This document shows, in pieces, positions 8,307-16,997 of a DNA stretch of 64,000 bases. The stretch is from an uncultured Clostridia bacterium. GTDB taxonomy: Bacteria > Bacillota > Clostridia > Saccharofermentanales > Saccharofermentanaceae. The position numbers and the translations under genes are program-made. The number at the start of each line of letters is the position of its first letter. Position 1 is the first letter of the stretch. Location: assembly GCA_946187935.1 (NCBI GenBank), contig CAMHSJ010000010.1, positions 1-64,000 of the forward strand, in the 5' to 3' direction. The notes beneath the pieces were generated by a model that did no database searches, had not been told where the DNA came from, and saw only the letters and a program-made list of their open reading frames with translations.

Positions 8307-9275
8307 TCATGTTGTTAACGCCTTCTCCAGGACAGTAAGATTATCTTCCATTATCTTCAGATAGCTGATGCCGGAAGATACTTCAGAAGCTGTTACCGAC
8401 TGCATTGAATCCAGTGCTTCAACCGTCACGCCTTCAAGTCCGCCTGTCTCTATCACCGTGGAAGCTATGTCGCCGGAAGGACTCTCAGTCGTAAGGATCA
8501 CCTTGGTTCCTGTCTCCTTAGCCTTGTCCGCAAGGAAGACAACAGTCTCAAAAGACGCCTGAGTCTCAGCGCTGCAGCCGATAAAGGCAGCATAGTAATC
8601 AAGACCGTAATCTTCGCTCATATATCTGAAAGGATATCTGTCAGCTACCACTATCGTATCAAGATCAGCAGAAGATACTGCCTCTATATATCTGCTGTCC
8701 AGATCCTTAAGTTCTGAAACATACTTCTCACAATTAGCTGAATAGAGTCCTGCGTTATCGGGATCAGCTTCAGATAAGACTTCGCATATCTTCTCCGTTA
8801 TGACCTCCGCGTTTCTCAAAGACATCCAGACATGCTCGTCATATTCGATCTCTTCTTCGCCTTCCTCATCTTCCTCTTCTTCAGCTTCCATGCCTTCAAC
8901 AAGTTCCTCTTCCCTTACGGAGTCTTTGAGTTCATCCATAAGGTTTATGATCTTCATGTCAGGATTGGCATCACTCGATATCGCGTCGCTTACCCATGCA
9001 TCTGACTCGCCTCCGACATAGATGAACACATCGCATGTCTTTATCTTCATTATGTCTTCTGCCGTGGGCTGGAAGCTGTGAAGATCAACGCCGTTATCTA
9101 TAAGAAGTTCAAGGCTTACGTTGCCGCTGTCACCTATTACCTCTCTTGCCCAGTCGTAGCTAGGGAATATGGTCGCAACCACATTGATCTTGCCGTCATC
9201 TTCTTTTGGCGCATTACAGCCCGCGAAGGAAACGAGCATGACTAAAGTCAATAATGCTGATACTAATCTCTTCAT
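8307..9275 (-). CDS. Metal (Zn/Mn) ABC transporter substrate-binding lipoprotein
   Basis: Extracytoplasmic metal-binding lipoprotein of the ZnuA/AdcA family, 322 residues. The lipobox is VSFAGC with Cys20. Likely metal ligands are His in GVDLHSFQP and in YDEHVWMS. The mobile loop, His-rich in many zinc binders, is here a very acidic run of Glu and Asp around residues 125-145. The conserved block ADRYPFRYMSEDYGLDYYAAF is present. No permease or ATPase partner is adjacent, so it is an orphan binding protein. A Fur-family box overlaps its transcription start (9287-9307), so metal repression is likely. Confidence 0.88.
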   Translation of the reverse strand: MKRLVSALLTLVMLVSFAGCNAPKEDDGKINVVATIFPSYDWAREVIGDSGNVSLELLIDNGVDLHSFQPTAEDIMKIKTCDVFIYVGGESDAWVSDAISSDANPDMKIINLMDELKDSVREEELVEGMEAEEEEDEEGEEEIEYDEHVWMSLRNAEVITEKICEVLSEADPDNAGLYSANCEKYVSELKDLDSRYIEAVSSADLDTIVVADRYPFRYMSEDYGLDYYAAFIGCSAETQASFETVVFLADKAKETGTKVILTTESPSGDIASTVIETGGLEGVTVEALDSMQSVTASEVSSGISYLKIMEDNLTVLEKALTT

Positions 9276-9286
9276 ATTTGCTCCTC

Positions 9287-9307
9287 AATTGATAATGATT
9301 ATCAATT
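9287..9307. promoter_or_regulatory. Fur/Zur/PerR-type box
   Basis: A 21-bp perfect palindrome with 10-bp arms (AATTGATAAT and ATTATCAATT) around one G, close to the Fur-superfamily consensus. It lies directly downstream of the -10 element and just before the ribosome site GAGGAG (9281-9286) of the metal-binding lipoprotein gene. Bound repressor would block initiation. Which metal cannot be told from the box. Confidence 0.85.
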
Positions 9308-9312
9308 TCAGA

Positions 9313-9340
9313 ATTATATCAGAGCGTGCTCTCCTGTCAA
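9313..9340 (-). promoter_or_regulatory. SigA promoter of the metal-binding lipoprotein gene
   Basis: Reading left: a perfect TTGACA (complement at 9335-9340), a 16-bp spacer and a perfect TATAAT (complement at 9313-9318). The Fur-type box starts 5 bp downstream. Confidence 0.85.
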
Positions 9341-9366
9341 CAGTCTTTTCGCGAAAAGAAACCTCG

Positions 9367-10521
9367 TTAACCTTCCGGGTGATACTCAGCCCTTAAAGCG
9401 CCGTGGGCTATGACATTGCCGTAGTAATCAGGATGCCCCCGCTTTATGTAATTCAGGATATTGTAGTCAAGGCCATCGCCCCTGTAGCGCAGTTCCATGA
9501 TCTTATCCTTGTCAGGTGAAGCGATGTCATCTTTAAGTGCATATACGAACAGCGTGTACACATGACCGTCAACAGGAGTAAATCCCTCATAATGAGATCC
9601 GGCCCCGGCTTTCAGATCAAGCTCAGTAATGCCGTCTTCAAACCAGATGGCAGTACCCTCAGTCTCATCGTATAAGTAGATGCAGTAGTGGTCAGCGTCA
9701 GGAACCGAAGAAAACGAGACCTGCGGAGACATTAAGCCTATATCATCCTTCCACGAGCCGTCCATGAAACACGCGGAAGATACGGATATCTCCGACTTCT
9801 CTAAATAGCCCTCGTAGCTCTGTGCTTCGACCATACTGATCTTGGACTTATAGACATATTCGACCACGCCGTCCCAGATCGAGATGCCTGTCATGCCGAT
9901 AACAAGAAGGATCATGAGGTCAAGTATGCCCTTGCAAAGGTTTATCCTGACCTTGCGGCTGTCTTTAAGATTCACGTCATCTACATATCTGTCCTTATTC
10001 TTTTGCCTAATGAAGACAACAAATGCCCCGGCAAAGGCAATAACATAACCAAGAAGGAAAACAAATGTCGGAGCAGTCTCTTCCATGTAGCAGTAAGAGC
10101 TCCACTTAATGATCCTTAATACTATGACAAGGACAAATATAAGAGCGCTAACGACAGACAGGACAGAGAGCTTGATGCTGTCAACTGCATATCTGTTCTC
10201 CTGATAGAGACTGTCATCCAAAGGAACGTTTCTAAGGTTATTATCATATTCTTTCCTTGTATCAGGGATCTCAAAACCTATGGTTTTTAGCCTTCTCAGA
10301 TAAAAAGTACCCGCGATGAGCTTATAGATGCAATAAACGAGAAGGATGGGCGCTATAAACAGGGCCACTGCGCTTATGGAGACATAAAGCTGCAGAAAAC
10401 CCTTGATATCCGATATCTTCAAGAAAAACGACGGAATACAAAGGATAAAAGCTCCTATCACTGACACTATGGTAATTACAAGAGCCTTGATGCTCTGCCT
10501 GGAATACTTGATCGGCGTCAT
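9367..10521 (-). CDS. Membrane protein of unknown function
   Basis: Not recognised. About 384 residues. Five or so membrane helices lie at about 15-35, 45-70, 125-145, 157-175 and 205-225. A soluble C-terminal region of about 150 residues follows, probably outside, with a beta-rich stretch (SPQVSFSSVPDADHYCIYLY ... ITELDLKAG) that resembles an Ig/fibronectin-like fold. I start at the second Met (10521) because GGGAGG lies 8 nt upstream. It is a single gene between the Fur-controlled gene and a divergent CPBP protease. Confidence 0.7.
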   Translation of the reverse strand: MTPIKYSRQSIKALVITIVSVIGAFILCIPSFFLKISDIKGFLQLYVSISAVALFIAPILLVYCIYKLIAGTFYLRRLKTIGFEIPDTRKEYDNNLRNVPLDDSLYQENRYAVDSIKLSVLSVVSALIFVLVIVLRIIKWSSYCYMEETAPTFVFLLGYVIAFAGAFVVFIRQKNKDRYVDDVNLKDSRKVRINLCKGILDLMILLVIGMTGISIWDGVVEYVYKSKISMVEAQSYEGYLEKSEISVSSACFMDGSWKDDIGLMSPQVSFSSVPDADHYCIYLYDETEGTAIWFEDGITELDLKAGAGSHYEGFTPVDGHVYTLFVYALKDDIASPDKDKIMELRYRGDGLDYNILNYIKRGHPDYYGNVIAHGALRAEYHPEG

Positions 10522-10711
10522 GATCATATCCTCCCTTTGATCTTTCCCTGATTATACACGTCAAATATCAGATTGCAATAGAATTTTATCGTTTTACGAT
10601 ATATTTTTACTGTAACATTTGTTATTACTAGCACTCAAGAAGATAAAAAAAGTAGTGAAATCCTGCCCTTTTAGGTATAGCATATATCTATTAAATAACA
10701 GGAGACATACC

Positions 10712-11611
10712 GTGGGGACGACCGGGAACAAGCATCCGCTGTTTGATAAACCTTATCTCAGCTACTTTCTTTTGTTATTGCTGGTAACAACGGTAATACA
10801 GTTCGGCAACATAGGTGATGTCGTGCTGGCTTTCTTTCTGCCTGGCTATGCGATGATGTATCTGTTTGACACAGTTCCCATAGCGGTCGGGATCTTTACG
10901 GGCGCATCCGCGCTCCTGCCCATCCTGATCTTTAAGCTGGTATTCACCAAAGAGTTTAAGGGACTGATGAACCCCTCAGGCGTTAAAGATGGCCTCTGGC
11001 TCATGCTCCCCGTTATCCTTCTGTCCATAACAGGTTCTGTTGTAGCCATGACATCTTGCGGCGTTACCACTCCTTACGGCATGTTTATCGCGGTCTTAAG
11101 ATGCATAGCTCCGGGCATCAGCGAAGAGATGATGTTTAGAGGACTCGGCGTCTCCAACATAATGAGATGCGCAAAAGATGAGAAGAGCATATTGAGGATC
11201 ACGATGATCTCCTCAATACTTTTTGGCCTGTCGCATATGTCAAACATAGTGCTCGGAGCATCCTTTGAGGTCTCACTGATACAGTGCGTCTACGCCATCG
11301 GCGTCGGCACGGTCCTCTGTGCGGCATATCTCAGGACCGGAAGCCTTTTGAGCATAATAACGGCCCATGCTCTAATAGATCTTGTAGAGTTAATCCGCGC
11401 TGATTACTCCCTGTCCGGCGGCGTCATGACTGGCATCGGCACGGGTGACTGGATAATCCTGATATCAGGTGCCTTAGGCATCTTCTGGGCTCTCTTCCTC
11501 ATAAGAAAGAGCAAGAGAAGTGATATCATCAGAGTATGGCAGGACAGATGGGGCAAGCCCAACATCCCGCCTTATGAAACAGAAACCGGATTACAAGAAG
11601 GAGAAAACTGA
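10712..11611 (+). CDS. CPBP-family intramembrane glutamic endopeptidase
   Basis: Polytopic membrane protease of the CPBP (CAAX/Abi) family, 299 residues. The catalytic motif EExxxR is in GISEEMMFRGLG, and a second conserved His is in LFGLSHMSN. I choose a GTG start at 10712 because AGGAG lies 7 nt upstream; the reading frame runs open upstream to 10619 but the extra residues look unlike the family. It is followed 1 nt later by the DUF4003 gene, so the two are cotranscribed. Such proteases are linked to prenyl-protein processing, bacteriocin immunity or signalling; the substrate is unknown here. Confidence 0.85.
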   Translation: MGTTGNKHPLFDKPYLSYFLLLLLVTTVIQFGNIGDVVLAFFLPGYAMMYLFDTVPIAVGIFTGASALLPILIFKLVFTKEFKGLMNPSGVKDGLWLMLPVILLSITGSVVAMTSCGVTTPYGMFIAVLRCIAPGISEEMMFRGLGVSNIMRCAKDEKSILRITMISSILFGLSHMSNIVLGASFEVSLIQCVYAIGVGTVLCAAYLRTGSLLSIITAHALIDLVELIRADYSLSGGVMTGIGTGDWIILISGALGIFWALFLIRKSKRSDIIRVWQDRWGKPNIPPYETETGLQEGEN

Positions 11612-11612
11612 T

Positions 11613-12617
11613 ATGGATCAAAGACTCAAGGAAAAGATCGGGCTTTTTGCAGCAAACAGGATGGTCATAAGCAAAGAGTTTGCTTTAGATATGGAGATAA
11701 GCCATATGGCTGCCGCCCTTCTTTTCGCGCTTCAGGACAAAGAAGCTGATACAGAAAGGCTTAAAGAGGTAAAGAAGATCTTAAAGAGCAAGACCTCCGT
11801 TCTGTCTGCATTCAGGGAGAGCTCTGAACCGATGGTCGTTGCCGGAATGGCTCTGTCATCAAACCCCGAACAGTATTTGGATGACCTTATCTGGATCTTT
11901 GACATAGTTAAGAAAAAACACGCGCTTGAGGAAAACTACGCCCTCCTTTCTTCCATGATCATCTTGGACAGCGGCCGCAAAGCAGGGACCGAGACCATCA
12001 AGGAGAAGACCGAAGCGATCATGAAAGCCATGAGCAAGGAGCACCCCATACTGACTTCATCAGAGGACCTTCCGTTCGCGACACTTCTCGCCATGACAGA
12101 CAGGAACATAGATGTGATCATCTCCGACATGGAGGAATGCTACACCTATGCCAAAAAGGAACTTAAGATCAAGGCGGATGCGGATTCCATCCAGGCCATA
12201 GCGCAGATCTTCGCGCTCTCTGGCGGAAATATAAGATCAAGATGCGATAAGATCGCTGATCTCTTCGACAGCTTCAAGGCTCACAAGGCAAAGTTTGATG
12301 GCGGTCTCCTGTTCCCTGCCCTTGCATCCCTCGTAGACATAGACATGGACACCGACGCGCTCGTGGAAGAGATAATCGAGGCCGCTGATCTTCTTAAGAC
12401 GAATAAGGGTTTCGGTAATTTCTCTTTGGAAAACAAAGACAGGCTTATGTTTGCTGCTGTCCTCGCAAGCGAAGTGTTTAAAGCTGACACCGGCGTCTTT
12501 GGCAGCAATGTCAATCAGGCCATAATGACGAACAGCGTTATCAGCATGATAATTGCAGAAGAGGTCTGCATGATGTGCGTGATGTTCATGATGATGTCAT
12601 CTGCAAACAACAACTGA
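11613..12617 (+). CDS. DUF4003 family protein
   Basis: Predicted helical protein of 334 residues resembling the DUF4003 family of Bacillota, function unknown. It has no signal peptide; the C-terminal 30 residues are unusually Met-rich (MIIAEEVCMMCVMFMMM). The start is placed at 11613 because AAGGAG lies upstream and earlier codons overlap the protease gene. It is cotranscribed with the CPBP protease. Its N-terminal 65 residues have a clear truncated paralogue at 60157-60393 in the same window. Confidence 0.78.
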   Translation: MDQRLKEKIGLFAANRMVISKEFALDMEISHMAAALLFALQDKEADTERLKEVKKILKSKTSVLSAFRESSEPMVVAGMALSSNPEQYLDDLIWIFDIVKKKHALEENYALLSSMIILDSGRKAGTETIKEKTEAIMKAMSKEHPILTSSEDLPFATLLAMTDRNIDVIISDMEECYTYAKKELKIKADADSIQAIAQIFALSGGNIRSRCDKIADLFDSFKAHKAKFDGGLLFPALASLVDIDMDTDALVEEIIEAADLLKTNKGFGNFSLENKDRLMFAAVLASEVFKADTGVFGSNVNQAIMTNSVISMIIAEEVCMMCVMFMMMSSANNN

Positions 12618-12646
12618 TGTGACAAGGGGACATGCCTTTTGTCACA
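12618..12646. terminator. Bidirectional hairpin between convergent genes
   Basis: Eight-base perfect arms TGTGACAA and TTGTCACA flank a 13-nt loop in which GG and CC can also pair. It sits between the DUF4003 stop and the convergent NUDIX stop. There is no strong T tract, so efficiency is doubtful. Confidence 0.45.
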
Positions 12647-13127
12647 TATAGATGCAACTTGAAGAATCAAGGAGCTTGTCGCCTGTGTAAGTGAGTTTTA
12701 AGGTAAAGAAACTCTTTTCGCCTTTAAACAAAAGATCGAACATCTTCTTATCGCCTTCCCAAATCGGGAGGGCGTTTATCTTGTCCATACTGACCCAGAC
12801 GAGTTCGCCTTCATCACAAGAGGAGAGTTCTTTTTCTTTGTTTTTGAGTTCTGCCGTAAAGACATGCATGTATTCGTTGCCATATGTATCGTTTACAAAG
12901 GTAACGAGCCCCCTGAAGCTAAACAGATCAAGGTCATCCATGGTAAGACCTGTCTCTTCTCCAAGCTCTCTTATGATGCAGTCTTCGGGTGATTCGCCTG
13001 ACTCAAAATGGCCTCCGATGCCGAGATACTTGGCATAGTTAAGATCGCCCTCACGGGTCTTCCTTATGAAGAGACACTTATCCCCCGAGGTTATGTATAT
13101 AAGCGTAGTTAAGTCTTTGGAACGCAA
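12642..13127 (-). CDS. NUDIX hydrolase
   Basis: Cytoplasmic NUDIX hydrolase of 161 residues. The full NUDIX box is present (GHFESGESPEDC then REL and EETG), so it should hydrolyse nucleoside diphosphates linked to X; the MutT/8-oxo-dGTP type is most likely but not certain. The start is a TTG at 13125-13127, two bases after the HD-domain gene stop, with only a weak ribosome site, which suggests translational coupling. Confidence 0.88.
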   Translation of the reverse strand: MRSKDLTTLIYITSGDKCLFIRKTREGDLNYAKYLGIGGHFESGESPEDCIIRELGEETGLTMDDLDLFSFRGLVTFVNDTYGNEYMHVFTAELKNKEKELSSCDEGELVWVSMDKINALPIWEGDKKMFDLLFKGEKSFFTLKLTYTGDKLLDSSSCIYM

Positions 13128-13129
13128 GA

Positions 13130-13714
13130 TCAGGACTCACAAGCCATCTCAGGCTCTTTTGTAATGGTGAGTTCGCCTGTTGCAAGAGCGATGCGGTAAT
13201 TGACCCTGTAGATGAGATAAGAAGAGATATCGACCTTGAATGTCTCACAGAGAGCGCACCACTTGTCTGCCAGGCAGATGATCACTGACTCCCTGAAACG
13301 GGGCAGGAACGGTGTCAGTGGGAACATGTGCTTACAGATGATATCCTTCTCGATGTCGTTGAGCTTAAAATCAGCGCTGGCATTCTTCAATGCTGCATAG
13401 GGATGAGTAAATCCGTGCAGTCTGTGTGAAGGATCTGATTCATGCCAGTCGTATAAGAAATAATCGTGCAGAAGAGCTCCTCTTACAAGGCTCGTCTTAT
13501 CGCACTTAATGCGCAGCGTCTTCTCTAAGAAATAGGAAAAAAGGAGCGAATACTTGGCGACCGAAACGCAGTGTTCGAAAACTGATGTAGTGCCATGCTG
13601 GGTGAACTGCTTCATCTGCTGGCCCCTGTCGCTTAAGATGATGTCACTACCACGGGTGAACAGATCCTTGGCGAGCTTGTATTCAGTAATGTGCTTAGGT
13701 ATGCTTAACGCCAT
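13130..13714 (-). CDS. HD-domain phosphohydrolase
   Basis: Cytoplasmic HD-superfamily protein of 194 residues. Metal ligands are visible as His in FEHCVSVAKYS and the His-Asp pair in RGALLHDYFLYDWHE; a further conserved His is in IICKHMFPL. The family hydrolyses nucleotides or related phosphates. GGAG lies 5 nt before the ATG. It is cotranscribed with the downstream NUDIX gene, so a nucleotide-pool or signalling-nucleotide role for the pair is plausible. Confidence 0.85.
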   Translation of the reverse strand: MALSIPKHITEYKLAKDLFTRGSDIILSDRGQQMKQFTQHGTTSVFEHCVSVAKYSLLFSYFLEKTLRIKCDKTSLVRGALLHDYFLYDWHESDPSHRLHGFTHPYAALKNASADFKLNDIEKDIICKHMFPLTPFLPRFRESVIICLADKWCALCETFKVDISSYLIYRVNYRIALATGELTITKEPEMACES

Positions 13715-13811
13715 TGTTTCTCCAACTTAAACAGCCTTTTTGCTTTGCCAAAGAGATTATACTATTAAAATCAAAGAAATCCACCATCAAAATATTAAAT
13801 AACCAAGGCAT

Positions 13812-13843
13812 TTGACAGAATTTTTATATCAAAGTCTTAAAAT
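13812..13843 (+). promoter_or_regulatory. Possible promoter of the MATE gene
   Basis: A perfect TTGACA at 13812-13817. The best -10-like boxes (TTAAAA at 13837 or TAAAAT at 13838) lie 19-20 bp downstream, which is longer than ideal. Transcription would start only about 0-5 nt before the ATG at 13852, which has no ribosome site. Confidence 0.35.
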
Positions 13844-13851
13844 GCCTTTAT

Positions 13852-15252
13852 ATGTCTACAGTAACGTCAAAAAGCACATCATCAGTCGATATGACAAAGG
13901 GAAATGAGCTCAGGGTCATCCTCGGGTTTGCCATACCATTGTTTCTGAGCAACCTCCTTCTTCAGTGCTATTCATTGACGGACATCTCGATAATCGGACA
14001 CAGATTAGGAGACGATGCCCTGACCTCGATCGGTTCTGTCACGACTATCGTGGACCTTTACAATTCGCTGATGTGGGGCATGAGCTCCGGCTTTTCGGTC
14101 GTGATCGCCAAGATATTCGGCTCGGGAGACCAGGAGCGCCTCAGGAAAGCAACTTTTAACACGGCAATACTGTCTGTGATCTGGGCTCTGGGCATCTCAG
14201 TCCTGGGAGTCGTTACCCTGAAGCCCGTGATGAGGCTTCTTAACACACCTGAATCCGTATTTGAGACCGGATACGCTTATGCGGTCATAATGATATCCCT
14301 TATCGGCTTTATGTTTGCCTATAATGTCTTATCCTCGCTTCTCAGGGCCATAGGAAACTCCAGAGCGCCGCTTTACTTCCTTCTGTTTTCCGTGATATTA
14401 AATATCGCCCTGGATGTCTTGTTCGTCTATGTCTTTGACTGGAAACTGAAAGGCGCGGCCGTCGCGACCGTCCTCTCCCAGGCAGTCTCTTCCGCAGTCT
14501 GCCTGATATACATAAGGCTCAAGATCCCTGAACTGCACTTCGGCAGGAGCGACATGAAGATCGACGGCAGGCTCATGTCAGATCTGTTCTCCGCAGGATT
14601 GTCATTTGCCTTGATGTTCTCTGTGGTAAACGTCGGCACCATCGTCCTTCAGGGCGCCATTAACGGGCTTGGCGAAGACATAATCGCTGCACACACCACC
14701 GCAAGAAAGATCTCGTCGCTCTGCATGATGTTCCTCGGAACGCTCGCCAATTCCATGGCAACGTTCGCAGGCCAGAACCACGGCGCGGGCAGATACGACA
14801 GGGTTAGGACCGGTCTCAGGAAGACCCTCTTTGTGAGCATGGGCGTGGCAACTTTTGAGATAGTAATGATCTATCTGTTCGGCGGAATGCTCGTCAAACT
14901 GATATCAGATTCTGACAATCCCGTGATACTGGGAACAGCGGTCTACTACCTGAGATTCGACCTGCCCTTCTACTATGTCCTTGCAGTGATACTCATTACG
15001 AGGAGTACTCTTCAGGGCTTAGGATCCAAGATAGCGCCCATCATCGCATCTGTTATGGAGCTTTTGCTCAAAGTCTTTACGGCAGGCATCCTTGTCGGGC
15101 TTTTCGCTTATACGGGGGTCGCGATGTGCGAACCGCTGATCTGGAGCGTGTGCGCAGTCTATATACTGATCGTGTTCTTTATGGATAAGAGGATCAAACA
15201 GGGTAAGACTTCCTCACGCGAAGATCCCACCATATCTTCCAGGTGTCAGTAA
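13852..15252 (+). CDS. MATE-family efflux transporter
   Basis: Twelve-helix membrane antiporter of 466 residues, of the MATE family that exports drugs or metabolites using a Na+ or H+ gradient. Recognisable are the N-terminal block PLFLSNLLLQCYSLTD and the second-half block SLCMMFLGTLANSMATFAGQNHGAG. There is no ribosome site before the ATG, so the mRNA may be leaderless or start at the internal Met14. The 3' end overlaps the convergent GT2 gene by 59 nt. Confidence 0.93.
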   Translation: MSTVTSKSTSSVDMTKGNELRVILGFAIPLFLSNLLLQCYSLTDISIIGHRLGDDALTSIGSVTTIVDLYNSLMWGMSSGFSVVIAKIFGSGDQERLRKATFNTAILSVIWALGISVLGVVTLKPVMRLLNTPESVFETGYAYAVIMISLIGFMFAYNVLSSLLRAIGNSRAPLYFLLFSVILNIALDVLFVYVFDWKLKGAAVATVLSQAVSSAVCLIYIRLKIPELHFGRSDMKIDGRLMSDLFSAGLSFALMFSVVNVGTIVLQGAINGLGEDIIAAHTTARKISSLCMMFLGTLANSMATFAGQNHGAGRYDRVRTGLRKTLFVSMGVATFEIVMIYLFGGMLVKLISDSDNPVILGTAVYYLRFDLPFYYVLAVILITRSTLQGLGSKIAPIIASVMELLLKVFTAGILVGLFAYTGVAMCEPLIWSVCAVYILIVFFMDKRIKQGKTSSREDPTISSRCQ

Positions 15253-15922
15253 ACATCTTGAAGACGTCTTTGAACCTGATCCTGCCAAATGAAGTGTTCC
15301 TGGAATAATCGAGTTTTACAGGCATCTCTATGAGTGTCTTGCCGCCCCTTGAAGCCAGGGCGAGCATCTCGATGTCAAAGGCATATCCCTTTATCTTCTG
15401 AATGGGCGCGACCTGCCTTATCAGTTCGCCCCTGTATAGTTTAAGCCCCGTCTGAGTGTCGTGGCACTTAAGGCCGAACAAGACCTTGAGCATCACATAG
15501 TATCCGAATGAAACGAACTTGCGGGCAAAGGGATACTCGAGCTCGGAATCCTTATGCATCTTAGACCCGATGACGATGTCTGCCCTGTTATCCTCCATGG
15601 CTCTGACATAGCCTTCGATAAGGTCCGGGGAAAGATCCAAGTCGGCATCGATAAAACCGACGATGGAGCCTCTCGAATGCCTGACGCCTTCACAGATGGC
15701 GCCGCCCTTGCCCCTGTTTGCCTCATAGCCTGCGGGGACTATGTGGCTGTCTTCAAGACAAGCCTCTTTGATCTCCTCGCCTGTCTTGTCTTTGGAACCG
15801 TCGTTAACGGCGATGATCTCATAGTCATCACCTGCAAAGCTCTTAAGCGCTTTGCTTATCTCGGCCAAGTTATCTTTGATATGTCCTGCCTCATTATATG
15901 CAGGGACAATGATGCTCAGCAT
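15194..15922 (-). CDS. Family 2 glycosyltransferase (dolichol-P-mannose synthase-like)
   Basis: Cytoplasmic or membrane-associated GT-A glycosyltransferase of 242 residues. The N-terminus MLSIIVPAYNEAGHI and the nucleotide/metal motifs AVNDGSKDKT and FIDADLD are typical of polyprenyl-phosphate sugar synthases. It ends without the C-terminal membrane helices seen in some relatives. GGAAGGG precedes the ATG. The acceptor is probably a polyprenyl phosphate; the sugar is unknown. Its 3' end overlaps the MATE gene on the other strand. Confidence 0.9.
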   Translation of the reverse strand: MLSIIVPAYNEAGHIKDNLAEISKALKSFAGDDYEIIAVNDGSKDKTGEEIKEACLEDSHIVPAGYEANRGKGGAICEGVRHSRGSIVGFIDADLDLSPDLIEGYVRAMEDNRADIVIGSKMHKDSELEYPFARKFVSFGYYVMLKVLFGLKCHDTQTGLKLYRGELIRQVAPIQKIKGYAFDIEMLALASRGGKTLIEMPVKLDYSRNTSFGRIRFKDVFKMFTDTWKIWWDLRVRKSYPV

Positions 15923-15977
15923 TGACAGTTCCCTTCCGCTTTAAAATAAACAGAAGGTATTGTATCACAGATAGCGC

Positions 15978-16238
15978 TTAAGGCGCTACTTCCGAAGCTG
16001 CCCTTAATACCGCAATGGCAAGCTGGTCGGCACATGAAGTGTTCTTGAATCCACAGGTATTGCCCTTAAGCTTGCCTGCGATCTCATCAGCCGTCATGCC
16101 GTCGCAGAGCTTGGAAATGGCTTTGAGGTTGCCGTTGCATCCGCCCTGGAACGCAATGTTCGTGATCTTCTTATCGGGCGCGATGTCAAACTCAATGCCA
16201 AAAGAACAAACGCCCTGGGGAGTAAACTGATAGTGCAT
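15978..16238 (-). CDS. TIGR03905-type TSCPD domain protein
   Basis: Small cytoplasmic protein of 86 residues matching the TIGR03905 TSCPD family: Cys in QGVCSFGIEFDI and the signature FQGGCNGNLKAISKLCDG, then CGFKNTSCADQLA near the end. Relatives of this domain occur at the C-terminus of vitamin B12-dependent ribonucleotide reductases, where the cysteines may bind metal or take part in redox steps. The free-standing form has no known role. AAGGAGG precedes the ATG; it follows the GatD gene by 9 nt. Confidence 0.85.
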   Translation of the reverse strand: MHYQFTPQGVCSFGIEFDIAPDKKITNIAFQGGCNGNLKAISKLCDGMTADEIAGKLKGNTCGFKNTSCADQLAIAVLRAASEVAP

Positions 16239-16247
16239 ATTGCCTCC

Positions 16248-16997
16248 TTAACCGTATGTGAACCCTATCGTCGGGTCCCTGTATTCCTTGCATCTTAACT
16301 CGAACGATTCCATGGACTCCTTCTCGAAAAGCGGCCTTGCCTCAGGCAGTCCCATGAACTCCAATGCCTTTTTGGTAAGAAGAGGATTTAAGATAAACAA
16401 AGGTCCTATGAGATAGGTCGCCATGAAGTTATTGAGCCTGTAGCCTTCTTCCTTTGTCGTCTTGTTTATGCCGTCACCGCGCTCAGCCGTGAACAGTCCG
16501 GAAGGCTTAGCGAAAACGCTCGTCCTCTTGTCCTCATCGATAAAGAAAGACAGTCCGAAAAGACTCTTATATCCGACCACATCGATATCCTTAAACTGCC
16601 CTATCCAAAGAGAATTATAGCGGTGCATCATGTGGCGCTCCGCATATGTGGGGAACAGTCCGAGACAGGGTATCTTAGACCCATCCTCTAAGAGGATATA
16701 TTCGCCGAAGATCTCAATGGCATTGCCTGTAATGAGGAAGAGCTGACCGTTTCTTATAAGCTCGGCGATCCTGTCCTTATAAGGCGTAAGAGCCTTTACG
16801 GCAAGTTCCTGACCTGCTTCGGTCGTAGTGCCCATGTAGATCATGGCGACGTCATCGTGCCTTGCAAAATAAGGCTCGGACTTAAGATCCGTGTTTATCA
16901 CTTCGATCTTCCCTTCAGCAGATCTTCTTAAGTATTCGACATTCTGCAGTTCTGCATAGAGGCAGCAAACTTCAGGAAATAAAACTTCTATCTTCAT
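16248..16997 (-). CDS. gatD: Lipid II isoglutaminyl synthase, glutaminase subunit GatD
   Basis: Class I glutamine amidotransferase-like subunit of 249 residues that supplies ammonia to MurT for amidating D-Glu in lipid II stem peptides. The nucleophile region is seen in LFLITGNAIEIFGEYI. Note that the residue at the usual Cys position in this motif is not clearly a Cys (GNAIE), which departs from Staphylococcus GatD and needs an alignment. It overlaps murT by an ATGA junction, the usual coupled arrangement. Confidence 0.82.
   Translation of the reverse strand: MKIEVLFPEVCCLYAELQNVEYLRRSAEGKIEVINTDLKSEPYFARHDDVAMIYMGTTTEAGQELAVKALTPYKDRIAELIRNGQLFLITGNAIEIFGEYILLEDGSKIPCLGLFPTYAERHMMHRYNSLWIGQFKDIDVVGYKSLFGLSFFIDEDKRTSVFAKPSGLFTAERGDGINKTTKEEGYRLNNFMATYLIGPLFILNPLLTKKALEFMGLPEARPLFEKESMESFELRCKEYRDPTIGFTYG

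Noticed and set aside
8287..8310. Terminator after the metal-binding lipoprotein gene (ACATGACA/TGTCATGT palindrome)
   Set aside because: The stem is perfect but short-looped and has no T tract; it may equally be an operator, so no call is made.
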